Source of the DNA: Microbulbifer variabilis ATCC 700307
Lineage (GTDB): Bacteria; Pseudomonadota; Gammaproteobacteria; Pseudomonadales; Cellvibrionaceae
Assembly: GCF_000380565.1 (NCBI RefSeq)
Contig: NZ_AQYJ01000028.1
Location: 124,001 to 188,000, forward strand
DNA length: 64,000 nucleotides
Reading direction: 5' to 3'
Shown here: one piece after another, positions 26,099 through 36,072 of the stretch
Position numbering within the stretch: the stretch's first letter is position 1
Layout: each line of letters opens with the position of its first letter
Program-made: the position numbers and the translations under genes
The notes under the pieces: generated by a model
Databases searched by the model: none
Told to the model about the DNA's origin: nothing
What the model saw: the letters and a program-made list of their open reading frames with translations, nothing else

Positions 26099-27600
26099 TT
26101 AGTCCAGTATAAGTTGACTGTCGATACCTATAGCATCAATAAAATTTAAATCGTGTGAGACCAATAAAATCGTGCCAGGAAACTCTGCAATGGCATCTGT
26201 TAATAGCTGGCGGGAACGCCAGATGCAAGTGATTATCCGGTTCATCCAGTAGTAGCGTGGTGGTAATGCCTCGTGTAGCTGCAATTAACGCCACTTTGAG
26301 TTGCTCACCTCCACTTAGGCACTTCAGGGGGCGCAGAGGCGTATTTCTTCTTATTTGCAGGCTTCCAAGTATGGTACGCCATTCAGGTTCCTTTTTACCT
26401 GGATAGAAATTGGATAGATTGTCTAAGGCGGATAATTCTTTGTCGAGAATGCTGAAATCCTGATCTAAATAGCAAAAACTATCATGATTTCTGTAAACAC
26501 CACCTCGCGCTTTTAGCTGACCAGTGATGACCTTTAATAATGTAGATTTCCCGCTTCCATATATTCCGGAACTCCTGCAACGGTCTTCTCTGCGTGGAGT
26601 CAAAGATATGGGCCTCTTATAAGAGCCATAAAGGAGTTGTAAATCTTCGATATGTAATTGTATCGTCTTTCTAGAATTCCAATTAATGAGAGTTAGTTTC
26701 GGTAGTCTTAATCTTTGTGAATCAATTGTAGATGTTTTTATCCCATCTCGATTTGCTTCTAACAGTAATTGGCGTTGCTCCAGATTACGCTTTAATTTCC
26801 CAGGGCCTTTTTCTGCACGATCCTTCTGTGCATCCATAAGACTCATACTCTGAGGTTTCCTTTTGTTTTTACCCTGCTGTTGCCTAATGACATATTTATT
26901 AATATTTTGCTGTCTAACTTTATTTAATTGGTCTAACGCTTTTCGATTACCCTCTGTTTTTTGAAGTAGAGCAGTTTCTTCCACTTCTTTTTATTGTATA
27001 TAAGTGCTGCATTCATCTCCATAAAATCTTAGGCTGTTAATATTCCTCCTATATGCTTGATTATTTTTTCTCGTAACCATTTACATCCATTCTCATCAAG
27101 GTGATTGCTAGGTTCATCTATAAGCAGGAAGTTATTTGAAAGTGAAAATGCATGGGAAAGGAGTAATCTGGCTCTCTGTCCACCGCTCAATTTTTTTAAG
27201 GAAGTATCTAATGGAGCAATAATATTTGCCTCTTCTAGATGGTGCTGCCAAGTAAGAGGTAGGTGCCAATAGTCTGCTAAAGATATCAGATCATTTTCTG
27301 ATTTATGCCCCCGTTCTAACCTTAAAAAATATCGTACAGCTTTCCTTGTTCGAGACAATCGACGATCTTTAATTCAGGATGATCATTAGGTTATTGTACC
27401 ATGTGGTAGGGCCTTCTCCAGGATACCCTATCGCTATCAGCTGAGGTTTGCCCGCAGAGTATTTTTAGAAGTGGATTTACCATAACCATTGGCGCAACTA
27501 GACCGATCATACCGGGAGGTCATTCCAAATTCATTTTTTGGAAAAGAGATGTATCTCCAAATGCTAGAGAAAGGTTTTCAATAGTACAAATAGCTATCAT
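26099..27600 (-). pseudogene. broken ABC-F family ATPase gene
   Basis: The minus strand carries the remains of a two-ATPase ABC-F protein in at least four frames. From the ATG at 27600 come IENLSLAFGDTSLFQKMN, then a stop. The first Walker A (NGYGKST) is readable only after a shift of frame. At 27358-27029 comes the first signature LSGGQRARLLLSHA with Walker B FLLIDEPSNHLD. At 26984-26136 follow the basic linker, the second Walker A (GIYGSGKSTLL), signature LSGGEQLKVALIAA and LLLDEPDNHL. A last shift leads to PGTILLVSHDLNFIDAIGI, ending at 26099. ABC-F proteins act at the ribosome, and some give antibiotic resistance. Several independent lesions make sequencing error an unlikely cause; the gene is probably dead. 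Confidence 0.9.
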
Positions 27601-28081
27601 ATGCCCTCCGATGATCGAATTGGGCAGCGTATTTCTACTTAGGGAAGATATATTCTTGTCGAAATTACGCCACCTGCATAGGATTAATCACCTGCATAGG
27701 ATTAAAAGGGACCGCAATAGAGTGCGAGTTTAATTCATCGGCGTAAATGGCTCCAATCGAAGTATAAGATATGGAGATTCAGGACGTGGATACTTATTTT
27801 AACCATATACCCTAATGAATCATCGAAGATGATTCAAGAACTTTTTTCCAGAGGGGAATACATTGTTGCTTATTCTTCGGGCTTAAACAGTTAGCCTGGT
27901 AGTGAGTTGCCGGTTATACAAAAGATATTTTTACCGCTGCAGTCATTTTATAATTTATATGTGAGTAACTATTTGAAAAAGGGATTAATTTTCAGTTGGT
28001 CCTACAATACGATGGTCGCTCGGGATGGATTATAAAAATAAACTTTTTAATTTGTCCAAGTAGTCATTTGTGGAGCGCCTT
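27601..28081. other. AT-rich gap with no intact gene
   Basis: 481 bases between the ABC-F pseudogene and the CMD-like gene. Apart from the tandem duplication I see no gene. A further trace of decayed coding sequence is possible but I could not identify it. Confidence 0.4.
27671..27706 (+). repeat. 18-bp tandem duplication
   Basis: CACCTGCATAGGATTAAT is followed at once by the same 18 bases with one final mismatch. It is a local slippage duplication in AT-rich non-coding DNA. Confidence 0.85.
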
Positions 28082-28627
28082 ATGAGCAGAATACCGTTGG
28101 CTTCAGTACAGGACTTCGACAATAAAACTCAAGAGTTATTGCAGGGTTTACCACCTGTCAATATCGCATTAATGCTAGCTAGGACTGGAATTGCACCCGA
28201 AATATATTCGGTAGTTTCTGCGTTATTTAGTGATGATTATTTGCCGGATGATGATCGGGAAATTATTCTTTATCGTATTTGTAAGGATAATGATTCTCAG
28301 TATGAAATAAATTTTCATCGAAAGACCGCTGCACTCCCTCAAGAAATTGTTGATATAGTGCTTTCTGATGATTTAGGCCCTCTGGAAACCTGGCACCAGG
28401 TGCTTTGCAAGGCCTGTGATGAAATAACCAATAACGCAAAAATGTCTGAAGATTCAGTGAAGGCCTTTGTGGATCATTATGGAACCTATGACATGGCATG
28501 CAGGGCAATCTTTCTGTTAAGTTGGTTCAATATGCTGACCAGGTATTCTGACTCAACCGGTGTCCCGTTTGAGAATGATGAAGTTCTCAAATCCATTGTC
28601 TCCCCAGTTAAAATGGGGAGACATTGA
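28082..28627 (+). CDS. carboxymuconolactone decarboxylase/AhpD-like fold protein
   Basis: A 181-residue protein. The ATG at 28082 has GGAG 6 bases upstream and is preferred to a GTG at 28070. The core REIILYRICKDNDSQYEINFHRKTA follows the CMD-family pattern (RE..iL......s.YE...H...A), as in alkylhydroperoxidase-like and carboxymuconolactone decarboxylase-like proteins. The CxxC redox pair of AhpD is absent at the usual place, though CKAC occurs later at about residue 110. Redox function is therefore uncertain. It stands alone, with a stem-loop spanning its stop codon, at the right edge of the AT-rich segment. Confidence 0.75.
   Translation: MSRIPLASVQDFDNKTQELLQGLPPVNIALMLARTGIAPEIYSVVSALFSDDYLPDDDREIILYRICKDNDSQYEINFHRKTAALPQEIVDIVLSDDLGPLETWHQVLCKACDEITNNAKMSEDSVKAFVDHYGTYDMACRAIFLLSWFNMLTRYSDSTGVPFENDEVLKSIVSPVKMGRH
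28599..28622 (+). terminator. stem-loop at the end of the CMD-like gene
   Basis: GTCTCCCCA and TGGGGAGAC form a 9-bp stem with a 6-base loop, lying within the last codons and followed after the stop by a T-rich stretch. It probably terminates transcription while being part of the coding sequence. Confidence 0.65.
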
Positions 28628-28697
28628 TAGTTTTCTTATTTTTTAGGCTGAGTAGATAAGTTGTAACTAACTTTATTTCGGAGCTAAATGATCTTGA

Positions 28698-29324
28698 TTA
28701 TAGACCCAGGCAATTTTCCGATCGATAAAACAAACTGGTGCGGTGTAAACCTGTTGTCGTGGGTTTAATCCCCTCAAAGTGAAGAACTTTAAATCCAGCA
28801 GATTTTCCAAGATCAATAGCTGGAGAATATTTACTGCGGGATGAATCATCCAGCAATATGACCCCGTCACCGGTTAAGCGAGATAAACTTTGTTTAAAGC
28901 AGTTTACCCGGTCACGTCCATCCACTACCACAAGCTGGAAATTCTGTTCAAATTTGTTGATTGACCGGCAATACTCTCCATCTTCATCCGCCTCTTGCAA
29001 AATGACTTTGGCATTATCTGGTAATTGCTTAGCCATTGTTTCAAACCACTTGGGATTGTCTTCCACACTTTGTATTGAAGATACCCGCTCGGCATAAAAT
29101 CGGGTTGAAAAACCACTTCCAAACTCAAATACATTGATATCTTTACTTAGGCGCTCTTTGAGAAAGTGAATTACAGGATAATTCATCCATGGAAGAGCAT
29201 TGCCATCTACATCACAAGGGTAGCCACGCTTAAATGATTCAAGCCAACCGGTAACGCGAAGGTAGGAGGACTTGCGAAAAATCGCCCTCCGGGCGGCGAT
29301 AAATCGCCAGAAAGGATTTGTCAT
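28698..29324 (-). CDS. class I SAM-dependent methyltransferase-like protein
   Basis: A 208-residue protein with a Rossmann-type core. VFEFGSGFSTRFYAE is the glycine-rich SAM loop, SIQSVEDNPKWFE the acidic residue after strand 2, and LVVVDGRDRVNC strand 4. No signal peptide is present. The short N-terminal basic helix and absence of a named substrate domain leave the target unknown. It may be associated with surface polysaccharide or lipid modification, as similar stand-alone proteins often are, but nothing nearby supports this. It is transcribed alone. Confidence 0.7.
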   Translation of the reverse strand: MTNPFWRFIAARRAIFRKSSYLRVTGWLESFKRGYPCDVDGNALPWMNYPVIHFLKERLSKDINVFEFGSGFSTRFYAERVSSIQSVEDNPKWFETMAKQLPDNAKVILQEADEDGEYCRSINKFEQNFQLVVVDGRDRVNCFKQSLSRLTGDGVILLDDSSRSKYSPAIDLGKSAGFKVLHFEGIKPTTTGLHRTSLFYRSENCLGL

Positions 29325-29639
29325 AAATCTCGAATCCTAGGGTTATTTTTATCACGTTAAATTATGCCCAAGCAGTACCATAAATACAATTGAGAGGGTA
29401 GAGCGCATTATTAGGTGTGATCGGAAGAATCTGTTTTTTGTGAGCCTGATTCTTAGATCCAGTGATTGTTGAGCTGATTAACAAATCGACACTGAAAATA
29501 GTTAATAACTTGTACTTCCTTTCATAAAATGATGATTAAGAGCTAGTTTGCACTAGCTAGCCTGTAAGCCCTTTATTTCTATGAGTCATAGCTTGTCCAT
29601 ATTGAGAACTGCTAAAGACGACCAGTTATTCCTGAGTCT
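29325..29639. other. intergenic gap
   Basis: 315 bases between the CoA-transferase stop and the methyltransferase start. I see no gene, hairpin or repeat of note. Confidence 0.4.
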
Positions 29640-30833
29640 TTAGCAAGAAGTGCTTTGAGCACAGATTTGCTTTACTTCGTCCTGGGTGAATCCCAAAGAC
29701 AATAATATACCTTTGCTGTGCTCACCAAGATCTGCGCCTGCTATATGTTGTTGACTTTTTTCATTGCCAAAATGAAAAGGGGTATTTATTTGCTTGACCC
29801 TATTTCCGTTAGCTGTTAATGCCACACTTAGCATTTTGCGTTCTTGCATTAGAGAACTTTCAGCGGCTTCATTGAAGCTGAGCACGGGTTCTACACAGGC
29901 GTCGCTTTTTTCAAAAACACGTATCCATTCTATAAGCTCACGCTGGATAATGATGTTGGCAATATCTTGTTTAAGTTGATTTTGTTGAGTTTCATCAAAT
30001 ATACGGTCTTCCCACTCTGGATGACCTATGCCTACAAAAAATGCCTCAGCAAATTGCGGTTCCAGGCTACCCACGGCCAGGTGACGATCATCCGCAGTTT
30101 GATAATAATCATAGAAGCTACCACCATTAAGAAGTTCCATTTCCAGCTTCGGATCACAACTTTCAGTCAGGGCATTAGCTCCGCTAATGGCATTTAGGGC
30201 AAATGCGCAGTCGGTCATGCTGATATCAATATATGTCCCGCTATTGGTTTGCTGACGCTTATATACAGCGGCCAGAATCGCCATTACCGCGTGGTGCGAA
30301 CCACCAGCAATATCGGCAATTTGCATACCACTTAGGCTGGGGCCGCTTTTACTCCTGCCTGAATAGCTGGCTAGGCCGCAGCGAGCCAGGTAATTGATAT
30401 CGTGACCGGCGCGCTGTTTCAGTGGGCCTGTTTGCCCGTATCCGGTGATTGAGCAATAAATGATATCTGGGCGGATGATTTGAAGGGACTCATATCCAAA
30501 TCCAAGCCTATCCATAACACCGGGTCGAAATTGCTCAATGACAATATCGTATTTCCCAAGTAAACGGCGAATAACCTCCCTTGCTTCCGGTTTTTTTAGA
30601 TCAAGTGCCAGGGATTTTTTATTACGATTGATTGTAGCGTGCGCCGCTGAAAGGGGATGCTTAGTATCAACCATGGGTGGGAAGCTGCGCAACATATCTG
30701 GACGCGTTGGGGACTCGACCCGTAAAACATCAGCCCCCATATCGGCCAATAACATAGTGGCATAGGGACCCGGTAAAAGGGTGGAGAAATCAAGTATCTT
30801 GAGGCCTTGCAGGGGGGCATTCTGATCTTTCAT
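29640..30833 (-). CDS. CaiB/BaiF family CoA transferase or alpha-methylacyl-CoA racemase
   Basis: A 397-residue class III CoA-transferase fold. The N-terminal LKILDFSTLLPGPYATMLLADMGADVLRVE is the family signature, with the CoA-binding helices following. GYGQTGPLKQRAGHDINYLA and MQIADIAGGSHHAVMAI are also typical; Asp174 in ADIAGG is the catalytic Asp. The GHDINY and ADIAGG motifs resemble alpha-methylacyl-CoA racemase, which would epimerise branched acyl-CoAs before beta-oxidation. The downstream position in a cluster of acyl-CoA dehydrogenase, FadJ-like and thiolase genes agrees with this. Racemase versus transferase cannot be settled by reading. Confidence 0.88.
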   Translation of the reverse strand: MKDQNAPLQGLKILDFSTLLPGPYATMLLADMGADVLRVESPTRPDMLRSFPPMVDTKHPLSAAHATINRNKKSLALDLKKPEAREVIRRLLGKYDIVIEQFRPGVMDRLGFGYESLQIIRPDIIYCSITGYGQTGPLKQRAGHDINYLARCGLASYSGRSKSGPSLSGMQIADIAGGSHHAVMAILAAVYKRQQTNSGTYIDISMTDCAFALNAISGANALTESCDPKLEMELLNGGSFYDYYQTADDRHLAVGSLEPQFAEAFFVGIGHPEWEDRIFDETQQNQLKQDIANIIIQRELIEWIRVFEKSDACVEPVLSFNEAAESSLMQERKMLSVALTANGNRVKQINTPFHFGNEKSQQHIAGADLGEHSKGILLSLGFTQDEVKQICAQSTSC

Positions 30834-30941
30834 AGCATCGCAAGCCTGTTTTATCTTTATATGATTATGTGAATAATCTGGTCTCGTGGTAGTTCGAGAT
30901 CAGAAGTTATTAGCGATAGTGCATTGTACTGTGAGAGGACT

Positions 30942-30968
30942 AGCCGATAAGCAGGCAGCTAATCGGCT
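30942..30968 (-). other. inverted repeat after the acyl-CoA dehydrogenase gene
   Basis: AGCCGAT and ATCGGCT flank a 13-base loop just past the stop codon. There is no T-run. A second stem (GGTCTCG/CGAGATC) lies at 30880-30901. They may attenuate transcription into the CoA-transferase gene. Confidence 0.4.
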
Positions 30969-30976
30969 ACTGGTGA

Positions 30977-32125
30977 TCAGGTATCGCGAAGGAGTTCGCG
31001 TGAAATAATCAGTTTCATGATCTCATTGGTACCTGCATAAATACGCTGGACACGAGCATCCGCCCAGGCACGGGCAATGGGGTACTCCCACATATAGCCG
31101 AAACCGCCATGTAACTGAACGCATTCATCAAGTAATTTACACTGAAAATCAGTACTGAGTAATTTTGCTTTGGCGGCGGTAGCGACATCGAGCCTTTTCT
31201 CATAATGTAGCTCCAAACAGCGGTCTACAAAAACACGCAGTGCAGTGAGTTCACTGTCGAGTTCAGCTAATTTAAATTGTGTATTCTGGAAAGCCGAGAT
31301 AGGTTTTCCAAAAGCTTTGCGCTCTCGCACATAGTCGAGAGTCCACTGCAGGGCGGCTTCAGCATTGGCCATTGCAAAGATGGCCACGCTGAGGCGCTCT
31401 TGAGGTAATTCCTGCATTAGGTAGATAAATCCCTGGCCCTCGGCTCCCAACAAATTTTCTACCGGTACCTTTACATCATCAAAAAATAGCTCGGAGGTAT
31501 CCTGGGCTTTCATACCAATTTTTTCCAGGTTGGTGCCCCTCTTGAACCCTGGAGAGTCTGCATCCACTAATAGTAAGCTAACTCCAGAGGCCCCTTCACT
31601 GGGATCAGTTTTAGCAACTACTATGACGAGGTCAGCATGCTGGCCGTTGGTAATAAATGTTTTAGAGCCATTGAGCAGGTAGTGATCGTCCTGTTTGATG
31701 GCTGTGGTTTTCACTCCCTGCAAGTCTGAGCCTGCGCCGGGTTCAGTCATGGCAATTGCGGTAACTATCTCACCGCTAATGCACTTGGGCAGCAATCTTT
31801 TCTTCTGCTCTTCTGTACCATATTTGATGATATAAGGCACGGCTATATTCGAATGAAGTCCCCAGCCAATACCTGACAATCCGGCGCGGGCAACTTCTTC
31901 ATCGAGAATGGAGTTGTAACCGTAGTCCAGTTCCAAGCCGCCATAAGCCTCTGGAATTTGCGGGCATAAGAAACCCATCTCTCCAGCTTTATTCCATAAA
32001 GCACGATCGACTTGCCCATCTTTTTCCCACTGGCCATGGTAGGGGATGGCTTCATTTTCGAGGAACTTACGCACTGTATCGCGAAATTGCTCATGTTCTT
32101 CGTTGTAAACAGTTCTCGGTATCAT
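30977..32125 (-). CDS. acyl-CoA dehydrogenase
   Basis: A 382-residue FAD flavoenzyme of standard family length. The signatures are [15 protein letters not shown] (substrate/FAD loop), the middle beta-domain [16 protein letters not shown] and the C-terminal [34 protein letters not shown]. The Glu in GTNEIM is at the position of the catalytic base in many acyl-CoA dehydrogenases. It introduces the trans-2 double bond in acyl-CoA, passing electrons to ETF. It lies between the FadJ-like gene (183 bases upstream) and the CoA transferase, in a catabolic cluster. Chain-length specificity cannot be told. Confidence 0.94.
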   Translation of the reverse strand: MIPRTVYNEEHEQFRDTVRKFLENEAIPYHGQWEKDGQVDRALWNKAGEMGFLCPQIPEAYGGLELDYGYNSILDEEVARAGLSGIGWGLHSNIAVPYIIKYGTEEQKKRLLPKCISGEIVTAIAMTEPGAGSDLQGVKTTAIKQDDHYLLNGSKTFITNGQHADLVIVVAKTDPSEGASGVSLLLVDADSPGFKRGTNLEKIGMKAQDTSELFFDDVKVPVENLLGAEGQGFIYLMQELPQERLSVAIFAMANAEAALQWTLDYVRERKAFGKPISAFQNTQFKLAELDSELTALRVFVDRCLELHYEKRLDVATAAKAKLLSTDFQCKLLDECVQLHGGFGYMWEYPIARAWADARVQRIYAGTNEIMKLIISRELLRDT

Positions 32126-32307
32126 CAGTTACTCCATCTTTATTCGTTATTATCTGGAACTTCGGATAATAGTAAGTGCTTAGATCAGTATTAAAATAGT
32201 CTCATTTGTATTGGTTTTGTGTGAGAAAGGTATTGTTGCAGAAATACTGACCCCGCGGCACCTTGCGGGCCACGGGTTTGAAAGGTACGTAAATACTGCT
32301 TCTGGAA

Positions 32308-34464
32308 TTACTCTTTGTCTTTCAGGCTTTCCCTGGATTCTGCCAGTTCTATCAATACTGCCGGAGGAGAAAATCTTTCTCCATAAGCTTCCGCAAGCTG
32401 CTGCGCACGCTGGGCAAACTTAGCAACGCCATACTGATTGATATATTGCAGGGATCCACCTGTCCAGGGTGGGAAGCCAATACCAAAAATGGAGCCGATA
32501 TTTGCATCTCGCACACTGCGCAGTACTTTCTCTTCATAGCAGCGCAAGGTTTCTAGCGCCATGATAAATAGCAGGCGCTCTTTGATATCTTCTATTGGCG
32601 GTTGATTAGAGAGCGGGAACTCCTGATGTAGTCCTGCCCATAAGTGTTTTTTGCCGCCTTCTGGGTAGGAGTAAAATCCGCCACCCGCAGCTTTACCGGC
32701 ACGGCCTAGTTCCAACATATGGTCTATCGCGGCGTCGGCTGGATGAGTAGGAGCTGTTTTCCCTTCTTTTTGTAAATCGTTGATAGTTTGCTGACGAATT
32801 TTTCCCATTAGTGTTAAGGAAACCTCATCGCTAACTGCCAAGGGACCTACCGGGAATCCTGCTAGGGAAGCAGCGTTCTCAATAATGGCGGGGTTTACGC
32901 CCTCGCTGAGCATGCCAATCCCTTCATTGGTAAAGCAGCCGAATACCCTTGAAGTAAAAAAGCCACGGCTGTCATTAACTACAATAGGGGTTTTGCCTAT
33001 TTGCAATACGAAAGCAAAGGCTTGGGCCAGAGTTTCCTCACCGGTTTCCTCTCCGCAGATAATTTCCACCAGAGGCATTTTGTCGGCGGGGGAGAAAAAG
33101 TGCATGCCAATAAAGTTTTTTGGACGTGCTGACGCTTTCGCAAGCCCAGTAATGGGCAAGGTTGACGTATTGGATGCGAAGACAGCGTCGTTACTTAACT
33201 CTGCCTCCGCTTCGCGGGTGACTTTGGCTTTTAGTTCGCGATCCTCAAAGACTGCTTCAATTACCAGTTCGCAGCCGGTTAGATCAGACGCGTTGTCGGT
33301 GGGGAGGATACGGGACAGGATGGATTGCATACGCACTTCATCGGTACGACCGCGCTGCAGGCGCTTTTGCAGAGAGTTCTCCGCATAGCTTTTACCCTTT
33401 AGGGCGGCCTCCATAGAGACATCTTTTAGGACTACCTCGACCCCTTTACTGGCGCAGGCATAAGCTATTGCAGAGCCCATCATGCCGGCGCCCAAGATCC
33501 CAATTTTTTGTATAGGCTGAGTCTCCAGTTTGCGAGTGTCCTGAGGTAGGGAGGCACCGGCCTTCAGCTCATTGAGAGCAAACCAGAATGTGCCAATCAT
33601 ATTTTTCGCCACCTGCCCGCATGTGAGTTCGACAAAGTGACGTGACTCGATGCGTGTTGCCGTTTCAAAATCTACCTGTGCGCCCTCGACTACGGTAGCG
33701 AGGATTGCCTCGGGAGCAGGTAGACATCCACGGGTTTTCTTTTCCAGCATGGCTGGGGCGATCATTAGCAGCTGGGCATTTTTGGGGTTCTTGGCATCCC
33801 CGCCAGGCATGCGGTAATCGGGCTTATCCCAGGGCTGTAAAACCTGGGTATCGCTGCTGGCCTGGATAAAAGCACGCGCTTTATTTAACAAGTCATCTGC
33901 GTCGCTGGCTGTCTGGTGAAGCAGACCGGCTTCCAGGGCTTGTTTTGCTCGCACCTGCTTGCCCTCGAGTAGGAAAGGCAGGGCATTTTGGATACCCAAT
34001 AAGCGGGGCATCCGTACACAGCCACCACCACCGGGAAGAAGGCCAAGCGTGACCTCGGGAAGGCCGATTTTAACTGCTCCGTCATCCAAGGCTATCCGCT
34101 GGTGGCAGCTAAGGGCAATTTCCCAGCCGCCACCCAGTGCGGCACCATTAATCGCAGCCACAACGGGTTTGCCCTGGGTTTCCAGCCAGCGCAGGTTGGC
34201 TTTTAGCGATTCACATGAGGCAAAAAATGCTTCGGCGTCGTCTCGTTGAGCAGAGTAGAGAGATTTAAGGTCGCCACCAGCAAAGAAAGTTTTTTTAGCT
34301 GAACGAACAATGATGCCTTTGTAGTCCTGTTTTTGCAGTTGTTCCACTACGGCTTGGAGAGAGTCGGTAAAGTCTTTGTCCATCACATTGGCCGACGCAT
34401 TGGGATTGTCCATAATCAGGTGGACAATGTTGTCGCTGTCTTTTTCTAGGCGAATAGATTTCAT
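32308..34464 (-). CDS. FadJ-like enoyl-CoA hydratase/3-hydroxyacyl-CoA dehydrogenase
   Basis: A 718-residue bifunctional beta-oxidation enzyme. The N-terminal crotonase domain shows AALGGGWEIALSCH and LPEVTLGLLPGGGG, with the two catalytic-region Glu positions. A Rossmann NAD domain (GILGAGMMGSAIAYACASKG) and FIGMHFFSPADKMPLVEII of 3-hydroxyacyl-CoA dehydrogenase follow, then a helical C-domain. The size matches E. coli FadJ (714). I start at the ATG at 34464, with AAGGGGGAC upstream, rather than a TTG further up. It would hydrate enoyl-CoA and oxidise the 3-hydroxy product. It begins 13 bases after the thiolase stop codon, so the two are cotranscribed. Confidence 0.94.
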   Translation of the reverse strand: MKSIRLEKDSDNIVHLIMDNPNASANVMDKDFTDSLQAVVEQLQKQDYKGIIVRSAKKTFFAGGDLKSLYSAQRDDAEAFFASCESLKANLRWLETQGKPVVAAINGAALGGGWEIALSCHQRIALDDGAVKIGLPEVTLGLLPGGGGCVRMPRLLGIQNALPFLLEGKQVRAKQALEAGLLHQTASDADDLLNKARAFIQASSDTQVLQPWDKPDYRMPGGDAKNPKNAQLLMIAPAMLEKKTRGCLPAPEAILATVVEGAQVDFETATRIESRHFVELTCGQVAKNMIGTFWFALNELKAGASLPQDTRKLETQPIQKIGILGAGMMGSAIAYACASKGVEVVLKDVSMEAALKGKSYAENSLQKRLQRGRTDEVRMQSILSRILPTDNASDLTGCELVIEAVFEDRELKAKVTREAEAELSNDAVFASNTSTLPITGLAKASARPKNFIGMHFFSPADKMPLVEIICGEETGEETLAQAFAFVLQIGKTPIVVNDSRGFFTSRVFGCFTNEGIGMLSEGVNPAIIENAASLAGFPVGPLAVSDEVSLTLMGKIRQQTINDLQKEGKTAPTHPADAAIDHMLELGRAGKAAGGGFYSYPEGGKKHLWAGLHQEFPLSNQPPIEDIKERLLFIMALETLRCYEEKVLRSVRDANIGSIFGIGFPPWTGGSLQYINQYGVAKFAQRAQQLAEAYGERFSPPAVLIELAESRESLKDKE

Positions 34465-34477
34465 TTTTTTGTCCCCC

Positions 34478-35689
34478 TTAAACCCGCTCAATTATGGTTG
34501 CTACGCCCATACCACCACCCACGCACAAGGTCACAAGGCCGTAACGCTGCTGCCGCTGTTCCAGTTCGTCCAACACAGTGCCAATCAGCATGGCGCCGGT
34601 GGCTCCCAGTGGGTGGCCCATAGCGATAGAGCCGCCATTCACATTGAGCTTTTGTGGATCGATATCCAACTCGTGCTGGAAACGGAGTACTACTGAGGCG
34701 AAGGCTTCGTTCACTTCGTAGAGGTCTATATCCTGCGGGGTTAGGCCTGCAGCCTTAAGGGCCTTCCGTGTGGCCGGTGCAGGGCCCGTCAGCATGATGG
34801 TGGGTTCGCTGCCAACAACAGCTGCGGAAATGATACGCGCCCGCGGTGTCAGATTCAGATCGTGACCGGCCTGCTCGCTGCCAATCAGGATTGCAGCAGC
34901 GCCATCGACGATCCCTGAGGAATTACCGGCGGTGTGTACATGGTGAATTGACTCCACTTGTGGATAACGGGAAATGGCAATGCTGTCGAAGCACAGGTCC
35001 CCCATACCGGCAAAGGAGGGGTTTAGGTTTGCCAGGCCCTCAAGGGAAGTGTCGGGCCGCACAAGCTGGTCTCTGTCCAGGATTAGCAGGCCATTTTCAT
35101 CTAGTACTGGAATGATTGACTTGGCAAAGGCGCCTCTTTCCCAGGCTGCAGCAGCTTTGCGCTGTGATTCGAGGGCAAAGTTATCCACATCCTCGCGGGA
35201 AAAACCGCCGAGGGTGGCAATCAGGTCGGCGCCGATACCCTGGGGAGCAAAACTGGTGTCTATAGCGGTTTGAGGGTCCAGGGCCCAGGCGCCGCCGTCA
35301 CTGCCCATTGGCACTCTGGACATGGATTCCACTCCGCCGGCCACGACCAGGTGCTCCCAACCTGAGCGTACCTTGGCTGCTGCCAAATTGACGGCTTCGG
35401 CACCGGATGCACAGAAGCGGTTGAGGGTGACGCCACCAATATCCTGGTTCCATTGAGCGGCGAGAGCGGCCACCTTAGCAATATCTGCACCCTGATCGCC
35501 GATTGCTGTGACACAACCCATGACGATGTCATCGACCTTGGCGGTGTCCAATTGGTTGCGACCCTGTAATTCTCGCAGTAAGCCGGAAAGCAGGGTGATG
35601 GGTTTGACTTCGTGTAGTGCTCCGCTGGATTTTCCCTTTCCGCGGGGGGTGCGGATTGAATCGTAAATATAGGCTTCTGTTGTGGGCAC
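34478..35689 (-). CDS. acetyl-CoA C-acyltransferase (thiolase)
   Basis: A 403-residue thiolase. The catalytic triad is visible: nucleophile Cys in [15 protein letters not shown], His in [12 protein letters not shown] and C-terminal Cys in [14 protein letters not shown]. The N-terminus [21 protein letters not shown] is typical. I choose GTG at 35689, with AGAGG upstream, because the ATG at 35728 has no ribosome site and gives an unusual extension. It would cleave 3-ketoacyl-CoA to acetyl-CoA and a shortened acyl-CoA. It heads the run thiolase - FadJ-like - acyl-CoA dehydrogenase - CoA transferase. The AraC-type regulator at 37448-38539 is a possible controller but is separated by another gene. 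Confidence 0.94.
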   Translation of the reverse strand: MPTTEAYIYDSIRTPRGKGKSSGALHEVKPITLLSGLLRELQGRNQLDTAKVDDIVMGCVTAIGDQGADIAKVAALAAQWNQDIGGVTLNRFCASGAEAVNLAAAKVRSGWEHLVVAGGVESMSRVPMGSDGGAWALDPQTAIDTSFAPQGIGADLIATLGGFSREDVDNFALESQRKAAAAWERGAFAKSIIPVLDENGLLILDRDQLVRPDTSLEGLANLNPSFAGMGDLCFDSIAISRYPQVESIHHVHTAGNSSGIVDGAAAILIGSEQAGHDLNLTPRARIISAAVVGSEPTIMLTGPAPATRKALKAAGLTPQDIDLYEVNEAFASVVLRFQHELDIDPQKLNVNGGSIAMGHPLGATGAMLIGTVLDELEQRQQRYGLVTLCVGGGMGVATIIERV

Positions 35690-36072
35690 GGTTCTCGCCT
35701 CTTTATTTTTGATTGTGGGTATAACCATAGTTACGTGCAGATTAGGTGCAATGATGAAAGACGACAGGGACGGTGACGCAGATGTCTGCTGTGGTTATCA
35801 AGTGAGTGAAGATAATTTTTATTCATTATTCCAAATCAAACTAACCCGGTGACTCGGCTGCCGTACACTCAAATAAGGCGCTCTATTTTTTATTGTTCAC
35901 CAAAATTTTTTGGCGGATCAATTTGCTTCGTAAAGAGAAAATACGGGTGCAATTTGGGGGCGAAGGCTTGGTAATTACGCAATAAATATTTGAATGATAT
36001 TGAATTTTTCGCGTACTGGGACCCGAGAAGGCCATTGGCAGATTGCGCGAATATTGGCAGTGAGGTTTGGCT
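35690..36072. other. divergent intergenic region
   Basis: About 380 bases between the thiolase and OmpA-domain genes, AT-rich toward the right. It must hold both promoters. I see no clear operator or RNA gene. The minus-strand frame reaching into it from 36581 is a shadow of the OmpA-domain gene. Confidence 0.4.
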
